Of a stretch of DNA of 20,173 bases, positions 7,580 through 14,658 are shown piece by piece. The stretch covers positions 1-20,173 of the forward strand of contig CAYQJO010000059.1 in NCBI GenBank assembly GCA_964417785.1, given 5' to 3'. A program made the translations under genes and the position numbers. Position 1 is the first letter of the stretch. Every line of letters begins with the position of its first letter. The notes under the pieces are model-generated. The model was not told the DNA's origin. It did no database searches and was given only the letters and a program-made list of their open reading frames with translations. The DNA comes from DAOTUL01 sp034437435 (GTDB lineage: Bacteria > Chloroflexota > Anaerolineae > Aggregatilineales > Phototrophicaceae).

Positions 7580-7770
7580 TGTTTACACCCATACTTGCAC
7601 ATGGTGCGCTCGGTTGGTGGGATGAGTTGATCTTCGCCGGTGTGGCCGTCCTGTTTTTCATCATGATGGGTATAAGCTGGATGCGCAGCCGCAACACCGA
7701 ATACCAGGAACCGGTCGCCCCAAAGAATGACAGCGAATCCGACTCGCCGGAGTATTTTCACCTGGATTAG
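7579..7770 (+). CDS. Small one-helix membrane protein
   Basis: A 63-residue protein starting at the ATG that overlaps the rpiB stop by one base (TAATG). It has one hydrophobic helix (about 16-34, ELIFAGVAVLFFIMMGISW) followed by an Arg-rich boundary (MRSR) and a short acidic cytoplasmic tail (SESDSPEYFHLD). The positive-inside rule suggests the N-terminus is outside. I do not recognise a family. It sits three bases before the CopC-CopD fusion gene, so it could be an accessory subunit or assembly factor for that membrane protein. That is inference from position only. Confidence 0.7.
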   Translation: MFTPILAHGALGWWDELIFAGVAVLFFIMMGISWMRSRNTEYQEPVAPKNDSESDSPEYFHLD

Positions 7771-7773
7771 CTC

Positions 7774-9966
7774 ATGCGCAAGACACTATTTATACTCCTG
7801 CTGCTCATCATGGGGGTGCAGCCAGCAGCGGCGCATGGCTACATCGTCCGGGCCATCCCCGAAGATCGCGCCATTCTCGACCGTGCCCCCACCCGGCTCT
7901 CGTACTGGTTCAGCGAAGCGCTGGAACTGGAATTCAGCGAACTCAATGTGCGGGACCAGCAAGGTGAGATCATCGCCAGCGGCGGAGTCTCGGAAAACGA
8001 CAACACCCTGATGACCGTGCGGCTGCCCTCGGACCTGCCCGACGGAGCCTATATCGTGGAACTGCGACCGGCCTTCGCCAGTGACGGTCACGTCGTGGCC
8101 GAAAGCCGCGTGTTTTTCGTCGGTGAGGAGGTGGGCGAAGTCGCCGGACAGGGTGCCAGCGACCGCCCTGTCCCGTTGGAAGTGGTCTGGCGGGTGCTGG
8201 TCCTGGGATCGACCCTGCTGCTGTTCGGCGCGTCCACGCTCTATGCCGGAGTGCTGGTTCCGGCCTGGGGCAGCAAAACATACCGGGCCGGTCTGCTGCC
8301 GTCGCGTGTAATGACCCGGCTCAACGTCATCGTCGGTTATGCGCTGCTGGCGGTTTTCCTCGGCAACGGATTGGCGCTGATTCAGCAGACGACGGTATTC
8401 TTCAACATCTCGTTTACCCGCGCACTGGATCAAAACTTCTGGTCGTTGGTGCGCATCGGTTCGCGTTTTGGCGACATCTGGAACTGGCGCATGCTCTTCC
8501 TGGGCGTGGTTGGCTTGATGTATCTGGCGTCGATGTACTATCGCAGGACTCATCCGGAGACAGTGCGTCCGTTCTGGGTCGCCAATGCCTGGATGTTGGC
8601 GCTCGTGATCGGCTCGTTCAGTGTACTGAGCCATGCAGCCGGGTCGCTGATGTGGCCCTGGGTCGGTATAGGGGTGGACTGGCTGCACGCGCTGGCAGTC
8701 GGTTTCTGGGTCGGCGGATTGGCAGCGTTGGTGCTGGTCCTGCCGGTCGCGTTACAACCCTACCAGGGCGATGCTCGACGGCGGGCGCTGCTGGCGGTGC
8801 TGCGCCGTTTCTCACGGGTGGCGGCGGTGGCGGTTTTTGTTGTCATCACCACCGGGATTTACAGCACGTCCAACTGGATTTACGGCCCGGATGAGGTGCA
8901 GTCGAGTTTTGGTGGAGCATTGTTCATCAAGATTGCGATGGTGGCCGCGCTGGTCGCGGTCGGTGCGCTGCATCACATCGCCCTGCGACCGGAACGCTAT
9001 GCCCGCTTTGCCGCTTTGTTACGCTACAGCTTCATCACCACGCTGCGCCTGGAAGCGGTTCTGGCCGTGGCCGTGCTGATCGGTGCGGCCTTGTTGAGCG
9101 CCACACCGGTGCCGGTGCCGGACTTCGCGCTGCGTGAGGTCGAAGCGCCATCAGCGGCCAGAATGGTTGATGAACTGAGCCTCACACTGAGTCTGGCACC
9201 GGGCGGTCCCGGTGTGAACACCTACGATGTCGTTGTGAGCCGCGCCGGTGAAACCGTCGAGGAGGCACAAATTCGCCTGCGCAATGTCTACCCGGAACGC
9301 GATATGCGCAGCGATTGGCAGCAAGCCGAAGCCATTGAACCCGGCCTTTACGTCACCGCTGACGACGCCATCGACCGTCCTGGGGACTGGTGGACGCTGG
9401 TCGATGTGGACGATGGCAGCGGCGAACGGGTGCGTTTCGCCTTCGATTGGCAGATCACAAACGAAGCATCGGTGATCGAATCCGTTGATCCCAACATCGG
9501 CAACTTGCTGGCCCTCGCGGGTGTGCTGGTGGCGGTCGGTGTCGTGATGTATCCGTCAGCTCGCCGGTTTTACGCTTTGCTGGACCTCAACCCGGTGACG
9601 GTGACGGTGGCGGTCAGTGCGACAGTGATCACAGTAATCGCGCTGGTGATTGGCTACAATATCGTGGATGGCTCCCGCCAGCGCTATGATGAACGCCTCA
9701 ACCCGGTGCCAGAGGTGGTCAATCCGGTGCTGCCGACAATGGACTCGCTAAAACGGGGTGCCGACCTGTACGCGGAACACTGCCTGAACTGGCAGGCTAT
9801 TCCGCGTGATTTCACCGCGCTGCGCAACCAGATTCCGACCCTCCGCGACGATGAACTGTATTTCGCCGTCCGCGATGGCTGGCGTGATCTACCGGCCTGC
9901 GGTGCCGACCTGACCGAGCAACAGCGGTGGCATGTGGTGAACTACTTCCGCACGCTGGCGCGTTAA
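7774..9966 (+). CDS. CopC-CopD fusion with YtkA-like and haem-less cytochrome c-like domains
   Basis: A 730-residue membrane protein implicated in copper handling. A signal peptide (1-20, ending PAAA) leaves His 21 at the mature N-terminus, as in CopC, where that amino group and His bind copper. The CopC domain (21-117) also keeps FASDGHVV (Asp 104, His 106). Residues about 135-445 are a CopD-type bundle of roughly eight helices with SHAAG (His 287) and WLHALAVGFWVGGL (His 305). Residues 465-562 form an extracytoplasmic beta domain of YtkA/FixH type. Two more helices (about 575-595, 607-630) lead to a cytochrome c-like C-terminus (657-730) with GADLYAEHC, TLRDDELYFAVRDGW and WHVVNYFRTLA. The haem motif CxxCH reads CLNWQ (670-674), and the axial-Met region reads LPACG, so covalent haem is not expected. 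It is the last gene of the xth operon, and its stop interleaves with the convergent gene. Confidence 0.9.
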   Translation: MRKTLFILLLLIMGVQPAAAHGYIVRAIPEDRAILDRAPTRLSYWFSEALELEFSELNVRDQQGEIIASGGVSENDNTLMTVRLPSDLPDGAYIVELRPAFASDGHVVAESRVFFVGEEVGEVAGQGASDRPVPLEVVWRVLVLGSTLLLFGASTLYAGVLVPAWGSKTYRAGLLPSRVMTRLNVIVGYALLAVFLGNGLALIQQTTVFFNISFTRALDQNFWSLVRIGSRFGDIWNWRMLFLGVVGLMYLASMYYRRTHPETVRPFWVANAWMLALVIGSFSVLSHAAGSLMWPWVGIGVDWLHALAVGFWVGGLAALVLVLPVALQPYQGDARRRALLAVLRRFSRVAAVAVFVVITTGIYSTSNWIYGPDEVQSSFGGALFIKIAMVAALVAVGALHHIALRPERYARFAALLRYSFITTLRLEAVLAVAVLIGAALLSATPVPVPDFALREVEAPSAARMVDELSLTLSLAPGGPGVNTYDVVVSRAGETVEEAQIRLRNVYPERDMRSDWQQAEAIEPGLYVTADDAIDRPGDWWTLVDVDDGSGERVRFAFDWQITNEASVIESVDPNIGNLLALAGVLVAVGVVMYPSARRFYALLDLNPVTVTVAVSATVITVIALVIGYNIVDGSRQRYDERLNPVPEVVNPVLPTMDSLKRGADLYAEHCLNWQAIPRDFTALRNQIPTLRDDELYFAVRDGWRDLPACGADLTEQQRWHVVNYFRTLAR

Positions 9967-10985
9967 CGGCCCGGAATGCGCGAATCCTCACCGAAGCGCC
10001 GGATGTAGTAATTGCCGCGTGTGCCTTCGGCCAGCCAGCCATCGACCGGGCTGGACGCCAGCACGCGCACCTGCCACCAGTTCATGCCGCCCGAACATAC
10101 CGGCCCGCCGATGATCTCCAACGGCACATTGCGCACCAGCGTGTACATTACCTCAGCATTGCGGTTGGGTGCGATGCGCAGGTTCTTGGGCGTGCGGTCC
10201 CTATAGTAGACCCGCCCCAGATCACCGGCGGCGAATCCCAGCGGCGGCAAACAGGCTTCTGGGCGATCCAGTTCGACAAAGAACTCGCTGTAATCCAGGG
10301 CGCTGCCCTCGGCCATCCAGCCGTCGTAGACAAAATCCACCACTGTTACGCGCACCTTGCGCCAGACATAGCCATCGGCACAGACCGGTTCGGCTTCCAG
10401 CACCGTTGCGACAGTATCGACTGGCGCGACCGTCAACACCCGTCCGGCGCGTGCCGGTTCGTCGCGGATACGGACGTTATACGACAGGGTGATCTCCTCG
10501 CCGACGATCAGGTCCAGCGGTTCGGCACACACCGGCTCAACCATGCCCGTATCGACAATGAAGTCGATCACGGCGTTGCGCTCAGCCACCCAGCCACGAA
10601 TATCGCCGCCATCGGAAATCGCCCACCAGTTGTAATTATCTGCGCATACCGGACCGTCCAATACCGTGAACACCCAGTTATCCGTCAGTTGTGTCACCCA
10701 GGGACCGTTGATGGATGGTGTGGCACGGATATTCACGCCACCGCGCACCACAATGCTGTTGCCAATGTCGATGGCAAGCACCGGATCACATCCGGGAGCG
10801 GCGGAGGTTGGCGGCGGCGTGAGCGGGGGTGTCGCCGTCGGCAGCGGCGTAAAGGTCCAGATGGGGGTGATGGTCGGGACTTCGGTAATCGTACCGGGCT
10901 GCGCCTGGGGCGCACCGGCGGGAATCAGCATGAGGGCAAAGGCCGCAATCAGCAGCAAAACCAGAGCCAGAAACGACTTGCGCAT
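9963..10985 (-). CDS. Exported protein with three cysteine-paired SH3-like repeats
   Basis: A 340-residue exported protein. The signal peptide covers about 1-29 (no lipobox Cys), followed by a Pro/Thr linker (38-62). Three SH3-like repeats follow (about 66-150, 153-242, 245-330). Each opens with a Cys (66, 153, 245), carries an N-(V/I/L)-R-(I-x/x)-x-P-type turn, then a PVC motif (Cys 114, 202, 297) followed by an aromatic pair (NWW, VWR, NWW), and closes with GW(V/M/L)AE. The Cys-Cys spacings of 48, 49 and 52 suggest one disulfide per repeat. No catalytic motif is visible, so it is probably a binding or scaffold protein at the cell surface. AAGGAG lies upstream of the ATG at good spacing. It follows the propeller gene by 37 bases on the same strand, so the two probably form an operon. 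Confidence 0.8.
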   Translation of the reverse strand: MRKSFLALVLLLIAAFALMLIPAGAPQAQPGTITEVPTITPIWTFTPLPTATPPLTPPPTSAAPGCDPVLAIDIGNSIVVRGGVNIRATPSINGPWVTQLTDNWVFTVLDGPVCADNYNWWAISDGGDIRGWVAERNAVIDFIVDTGMVEPVCAEPLDLIVGEEITLSYNVRIRDEPARAGRVLTVAPVDTVATVLEAEPVCADGYVWRKVRVTVVDFVYDGWMAEGSALDYSEFFVELDRPEACLPPLGFAAGDLGRVYYRDRTPKNLRIAPNRNAEVMYTLVRNVPLEIIGGPVCSGGMNWWQVRVLASSPVDGWLAEGTRGNYYIRRFGEDSRIPGR

Positions 10986-11022
10986 AAGACCACACTCCTT
11001 ATTCTGCCCCTAGCATAGTCGA

Positions 11023-12273
11023 TCAATCGAAGAAAGCAAAATCCAGCACAAACAGCCTGTCCGGCAGTTCGTAGACTGTCTCCCGGCTGGCGGCGTCCAT
11101 GACACGAAGCCCCGGATTCTGTACAGCAACCCGTGCATCATCCCTGGACCACACCAGCGAACTCAGACCAGGGGTGAGGATGGCTGGCTCATCCGGTGGG
11201 CGAACGGCGTAAACCGCCTGTTCCACGCCCGTTTCGGTGAATTCACGCACATCGTATAGCATGTAACGGCTCTGGCGTGACCAGCGGGGATAGGTGCCGC
11301 TGTCGCTGATCTGGGTTGATGGGCTGCCGGTCGGATGGCTCAGAATCAGCGTGCCATCGGCCATTTCCAGGGCGATCTGGTTGTCATCGTCCGCCCAACT
11401 CACCCAGCGTACACGGCCATCACCGACGCGGTATTGTGCGAGTGTTTCCACATCGACCGTGTAAAAGGTGTCATCTTCGGCCAGGAACGCGAGCCAGTTG
11501 CCTGATGGCGACCAGTGCAGCAGCGCGATAGTCTCGGTGGCGGGTGTAATGGTCTGTACAGCACCGCCCGACCAGATCAGGATGCGGTCGCCATCAATAT
11601 AGGCGATGCGCGAGCCATCAGCCGACCACGCCGGCGTGCGTCCTGGTCCCAGGGTACGCTGCTGGCCGTCGATGATCGCAACGACTTCGCCATCAGACTC
11701 GTATGCGATGTCCTCACCGTTGGGCGACCAGCCAGCATGCCGGAACGTCTGCGCATGCGGGACAATCGTTTCGGTGCGGCCATCGCGCAGATCAAGCACA
11801 AACAGGCCGTTGCGATCCGACTCGGCGCTGTGGGTGAACATCACCTGTTGGCTGTCTGGTGACCACATCGGCGAATAGCTCATGAAGAAGCGAGGCGCAC
11901 TGCCATCCTGGCGTCCCGGCAGCATGGATTGTGCGGTCTGGCTGGTGCGCAGATCAAGCAGGTGCAGAGCCTGCTGCTCACGGTAGGGGGTGGAGGTAAA
12001 TACCAGCACCCGGCGACCATCCGGCGAGAATTCAGCGGCGTTCATGCGCGGCGGCACCGTATCGTAGTCCAGACGGACCTCGCGGTCGATGTCGATCAGG
12101 GCGAAAAACGCGGTTTCGCTCCAGGTGGGTCCGGTGTTGGGGTTGATCTGTGTCGCCAGCACTGCCGAAAGTACATAGCGTGAATGCAAAGGTTCCAGCG
12201 CCAGCACTGAACCAACAACAATCAGCATCAATACAAATACACACATGGCAAGCAACGACAACGATCTGGTCAT
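11023..12273 (-). CDS. Membrane-anchored or exported beta-propeller (TolB/PD40-like)
   Basis: A 416-residue protein from the ATG at 12273; a TTG at 12282 is an alternative start. An N-terminal hydrophobic stretch (about 5-26) acts as signal peptide or anchor and has no lipobox. The rest is built of repeated blades with the PD40 signature: EFSPDGRRVLVF, MWSPDSQQVMF, GWSPNGEDIAY, AWSADGSRIAY, HWSPSGNWLAF, SWADDDNQIAL, RWSRQSRYMLY and VWSRDDARVAV. That is about eight blade signatures, so a six- to eight-bladed propeller. Such domains usually mediate protein or ligand binding; no fused peptidase or porin part is present. It is the first gene of a unit with the triple-SH3 protein. A 19-bp palindrome lies about 84 bases upstream of the start and may regulate it. 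Confidence 0.8.
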   Translation of the reverse strand: MTRSLSLLAMCVFVLMLIVVGSVLALEPLHSRYVLSAVLATQINPNTGPTWSETAFFALIDIDREVRLDYDTVPPRMNAAEFSPDGRRVLVFTSTPYREQQALHLLDLRTSQTAQSMLPGRQDGSAPRFFMSYSPMWSPDSQQVMFTHSAESDRNGLFVLDLRDGRTETIVPHAQTFRHAGWSPNGEDIAYESDGEVVAIIDGQQRTLGPGRTPAWSADGSRIAYIDGDRILIWSGGAVQTITPATETIALLHWSPSGNWLAFLAEDDTFYTVDVETLAQYRVGDGRVRWVSWADDDNQIALEMADGTLILSHPTGSPSTQISDSGTYPRWSRQSRYMLYDVREFTETGVEQAVYAVRPPDEPAILTPGLSSLVWSRDDARVAVQNPGLRVMDAASRETVYELPDRLFVLDFAFFD

Positions 12274-12356
12274 GGCATCCAATCCAGCACGTAAGTCTTC
12301 TTATGAACGATGTAGGTCTGGTGCAATATCTTACGATTTTGTCCCCAAAAACATCA

Positions 12357-12375
12357 TGTTGCTAAGTTAGCAACA
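12357..12375. promoter_or_regulatory. 19-bp palindrome, candidate operator
   Basis: TGTTGCTAA (12357-12365), one central G, then TTAGCAACA (12367-12375): a perfect 9-bp inverted repeat. No T-run follows on either strand, which argues against a terminator, and the one-base centre suits a dimeric repressor better than an RNA hairpin. It lies between the divergent propeller gene (-) and the small ORF (+), and overlaps a weak leftward -35 (TTAGCA). The regulator is unknown; none is encoded next to it. Confidence 0.5.
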
Positions 12376-12455
12376 CACTTGCCTATATCTGCTTTCAAAT
12401 GGTTCAGCATGAAAACAGCACGACTTAGAACTCGTTTTTTGTTTATAAATCGTCT

Positions 12456-12482
12456 ACAAGCATGAGCTATATGCTAGCTTGT
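12456..12482. repeat. Imperfect inverted repeat in the small-ORF leader
   Basis: ACAAGC (12456-12461) and GCTTGT (12477-12482) flank a 15-base centre that itself contains AT...AT pairing possibilities; AGCAT/ATGCT is an alternative pairing. Downstream of a TATAAA (12444-12449), this would sit at the start of a leader RNA of about 80 bases before the small ORF. The stem is weak, and the function is not shown by sequence. Confidence 0.3.
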
Positions 12483-12524
12483 GAACACGAGACCCGGCAA
12501 TTCCGCTGGAATCGATAATTTGGA

Positions 12525-12531
12525 AAGGAGG
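12525..12531 (+). promoter_or_regulatory. Near-consensus Shine-Dalgarno before a 41-42-residue ORF
   Basis: AAGGAGG is among the strongest ribosome-binding sequences in the window. It lies 4 bases before one ATG (12536) and 7 bases before a second in-frame ATG (12539). The spacing favours the second start and is the main argument that the short ORF is translated. Confidence 0.6.
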
Positions 12532-12535
12532 CGAG

Positions 12536-12664
12536 ATGATGAACAAAAGTGTTGTCATGCTGACAGTTTTGCTGTTGGTACTATGGATTATCACCAACAA
12601 CGGTCGATTTGAACCATTGATCATGTTGATCCAGGTTGCTCATCTACATAGAAGAGAGCGATAA
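12536..12664 (+). CDS. Small hydrophobic peptide, 42 residues
   Basis: A short ORF with a near-consensus AAGGAGG. It encodes 42 residues from 12536, or 41 from the better-spaced ATG at 12539. The sequence is Lys, then a hydrophobic helix VVMLTVLLLVLWII, a polar turn TNNGRFEP, a second short apolar stretch LIMLIQVA and a basic end HLHRRER. This is the shape of a small membrane peptide, as in regulators of membrane complexes or type I toxins, but no family is recognised. Its last 44 bases overlap the 3' end of the FtsX-like remnant on the other strand. The 253 bases upstream are non-coding and hold a 19-bp palindrome and a weak hairpin. Chance occurrence of an ORF this short is possible; the ribosome site is what raises it above background. 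Confidence 0.5.
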   Translation: MMNKSVVMLTVLLLVLWIITNNGRFEPLIMLIQVAHLHRRER

Positions 12665-12989
12665 CTTGGTTGGTCGCCGGACGCATATCCGGCGACCAGA
12701 CTGTCAAGTTGTGGCGTGTAAAGGCGTAGACAAAACACGCTGCCAGTGCCGCTATCGCCGGTGCAGCAATTAACCCGATAACGCCTATCACCAGAGCAGG
12801 CTGCATGGACGCCCATGCAGCCGCCCATAAATTAAGCGAGACTCCGAAGCTGCTGAACCCGTAAGTTGTCACGATCACCACCACCGCACCGAGTCCCGTC
12901 AGAAAGCCAATCCCACCACCGATTATCCCCATCAATATCGACTCGCCGACAATGATCCGCACGGTTTGTGAATGGGTCGTCACGATCAT
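12621..12989 (-). pseudogene. C-terminal remnant of an FtsX-type permease
   Basis: A 122-residue ORF from the ATG at 12989; a TTG at 13028 would extend it by 13 residues. It reads like the end of an FtsX/MacB-type membrane domain: GM-x-TTHSQTVRIIVGES followed by a Gly-rich helix ILMGIIGGGIGFLTGLGA, a second helix about LNLWAAAWASMQ, and a third, LVIGVIGLIAAPAIAALAACFVYAF. In intact permeases this region follows several hundred residues that include the first helices and the large extracytoplasmic domain. None of that lies upstream, where the methyltransferase gene begins on the opposite strand. The C-terminus also ends in an unfamiliar polar tail. No ABC ATPase partner is nearby. It is most likely a decayed fragment, or else a small membrane protein built from it. 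Recognition rests on pattern only. Confidence 0.45.
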
Positions 12990-13074
12990 ACCTGGCTCTG
13001 GTTTGTTTTGTGGTTGCGCATTTATCAACCATAGTATAGGCTATCTGATATATGGATTCACTCTGGATAAGCCA

Positions 13075-13899
13075 ATGACCGCATCCAATAATCCACAAAC
13101 CGCAAGCTTGGACTCCAATCTACGGCGGCACATTCATGACACATACACCATTCCTCGTGTCAACTATGTAGACTGGGTATTAAGTAACTATCAATGGCGC
13201 GGCAATGAGCGCCTGCTAGATGTAGGCTGCGGCCATGGGGCTTATTATGACCCACTGATGGATCATGGGGCCGATTTGCAATATTACGGGCTGGACATCG
13301 AGGCCGGTGTCTTGATAGAACATCCGCACCCGTCCGGACGGGTGCTGGCCGATGCACAGTATATCCCTTTCCCGGATAACAGCTTCGATGTCATCATGGC
13401 GAATCACATGGTGTATCACGTCCAGAACATCGACCAGACCCTGGCCGAGTTCCACCGTGTTCTCAAGCCGGGTGGCTGTCTCATCGGTGCAACCAATAGT
13501 GTCCAGAATATGCCGGAGTTGCAGGTATTGATGCGGCGGGCCATCCTTCTGCTGGCCCACTCGGCGTCACCGCAAATTCAACCCCCGATCCCCGCCAGCG
13601 ACAATTTCGCCCTGGAAAATGGCACGCGCTACCTGGCACGCTATTTCTACGCCGTTGCCCGTTATGACCTGCCGAGTAAGCTGGTTTTCCCGGAAATTGA
13701 GCCGGTGATGGAGTATATCGAAAGCACCCGCCCGATGCGCGAGCCACAACTCCCGTCGGATGTCGATTGGGAAGATGTGATGATGATTATGCGCCAGCAG
13801 ATCACGCATCTGATCAATCACCTGGGCGAACTGGCGATAAACAAGCTGGCCGGTGTGCTGGTCGCCAGCGACAACGGCGGGGTCATCCAAGAGTTTTAA
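13075..13899 (+). CDS. Class I SAM-dependent methyltransferase (UbiE/Methyltransf_11 type)
   Basis: A 274-residue cytoplasmic enzyme. I start it at the ATG at 13075 because the upstream extension runs through the opposite gene and lacks family character; GGAT about 8 bases before is a weak ribosome site. Motif I is LLDVGCGHGAYYDP (47-60), binding SAM. YGLDIE (71-76) holds the acidic residue that binds the ribose. IPFPDNSFDVIMANHMVYHV (97-116) and HRVLKPGGCLIGATN (127-141) are motifs II-III of the Methyltransf_11 group. The C-terminal 100 residues, probably substrate-determining, are not recognisable, so the methyl acceptor is unknown; a small molecule or lipid would be usual for this group. 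It converges with pcm, leaving 20 bases between stops. Confidence 0.85.
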   Translation: MTASNNPQTASLDSNLRRHIHDTYTIPRVNYVDWVLSNYQWRGNERLLDVGCGHGAYYDPLMDHGADLQYYGLDIEAGVLIEHPHPSGRVLADAQYIPFPDNSFDVIMANHMVYHVQNIDQTLAEFHRVLKPGGCLIGATNSVQNMPELQVLMRRAILLLAHSASPQIQPPIPASDNFALENGTRYLARYFYAVARYDLPSKLVFPEIEPVMEYIESTRPMREPQLPSDVDWEDVMMIMRQQITHLINHLGELAINKLAGVLVASDNGGVIQEF

Positions 13900-13919
13900 A
13901 CGACACCCCACCCACTGCG

Positions 13920-14582
13920 CTAGACTTCCCCCCCGGAATCAAAGCCGAAGCGACCCACCAGCGGCACAAAACGCACGCTGATTTTTCGTTCGATCCTGAA
14001 GCGGTCGCCGTGCCGGTAAACGATCTGGAGTATTTGATTGTCCCGGTCGCCGATGGGAAGCACCATCCGACCATCTTCGGCATGGAGTTGGGTCGCCAGC
14101 GGACCGGGGACCGACGGCGCAGCAGCCGTCACGATGATCGCGTTAAAGGGGGCCATATCCGGCAAGCCCTGGCTGCCATCCCCCACATGCAGTTCAACAT
14201 TGTCGTAGCCGAGTGCCGACAGCACCTCATCCGCACGGCTGGCAAGCTGTGAATACCGTTCCAGACTATAGACCCGATGCGACAGTTCACACAGAATCGC
14301 CGTCTGGTAGCCGCAGCCTGTGCCAATTTCCAACACAGCCTCGGTGCCTTGCAGGTGCAAATACTGCGTCATCATCGCCACAATAAACGGCTGCGAGATC
14401 GTTTGATTCTTACCAATTGGCAGCGGACCGTCATCATAGGCATGATGGCGGCGTTCGGATGGCACAAAGGCATGGCGTGGCACCCGCCGCATGGCCGCCA
14501 GCACCCGCTCATCGTTGATACCGCGATTGAAAAGCTGCTGGGTGACCATCGCCTGCCGTTCTTCAACGTATTCATCAAACAT
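13920..14582 (-). CDS. pcm: Protein-L-isoaspartate O-methyltransferase
   Basis: A 220-residue repair enzyme. It methylates isoaspartyl residues in aged proteins with SAM so that they can return to normal Asp. Family landmarks: RVLAAMRRVPRHAFVP (26-41), the active-site phrase GKNQTISQP (57-65), and motif I VLEIGTGCGYQTAILCEL (83-100). VYSLERY (104-110) follows, then VGDGSQGLPDMAPFNAIIVTAAAPSVP, which holds motif II. All are in the expected order and length. The start is ATG. A perfect TATAAT lies 24 bases upstream, so the leader is short, about 17 bases. The neighbouring methyltransferase is on the other strand and belongs to a different family. Confidence 0.95.
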   Translation of the reverse strand: MFDEYVEERQAMVTQQLFNRGINDERVLAAMRRVPRHAFVPSERRHHAYDDGPLPIGKNQTISQPFIVAMMTQYLHLQGTEAVLEIGTGCGYQTAILCELSHRVYSLERYSQLASRADEVLSALGYDNVELHVGDGSQGLPDMAPFNAIIVTAAAPSVPGPLATQLHAEDGRMVLPIGDRDNQILQIVYRHGDRFRIERKISVRFVPLVGRFGFDSGGEV

Positions 14583-14605
14583 GACCTATCCCATCGTTTA
14601 TTTCT

Positions 14606-14611
14606 ATTATA
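14606..14611 (-). promoter_or_regulatory. -10 element of the pcm promoter
   Basis: On the minus strand TATAAT (14606-14611) precedes the pcm ATG by 24 bases, with predicted start near 14599. The -35 is poor (TTCAGG at 14627-14632, spacer 15). The 76-base gap between pcm and the SGNH gene holds nothing else that I can identify. Confidence 0.4.
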
Positions 14612-14658
14612 AACCCACCAGCTTTGCCTGAATTTCCGCGCCCGATGATGGGCAGTAT

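Noticed and set aside
7786..8688. Antisense ORF of 300 codons within the CopC-CopD gene
   Set aside because: Its composition is rich in His, Arg and Gln without domains, as expected of a shadow of a membrane-protein gene.
9927..11018. Rightward ORF of 363 codons opposite the triple-SH3 gene
   Set aside because: It has no protein-like features, while the opposite strand has a signal peptide, three repeats and a good ribosome site.
12357..12375. CIRCE heat-shock operator
   Set aside because: CIRCE arms are TTAGCACTC and GAGTGCTAA with a 9-base spacer. The arms here are TGTTGCTAA/TTAGCAACA with one central base, and no chaperone gene is near.
12952..13074. N-terminal extension of the methyltransferase from 12952
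   Set aside because: The extension overlaps the FtsX-like ORF and has no family resemblance; the ATG at 13075 gives the usual start before motif I.
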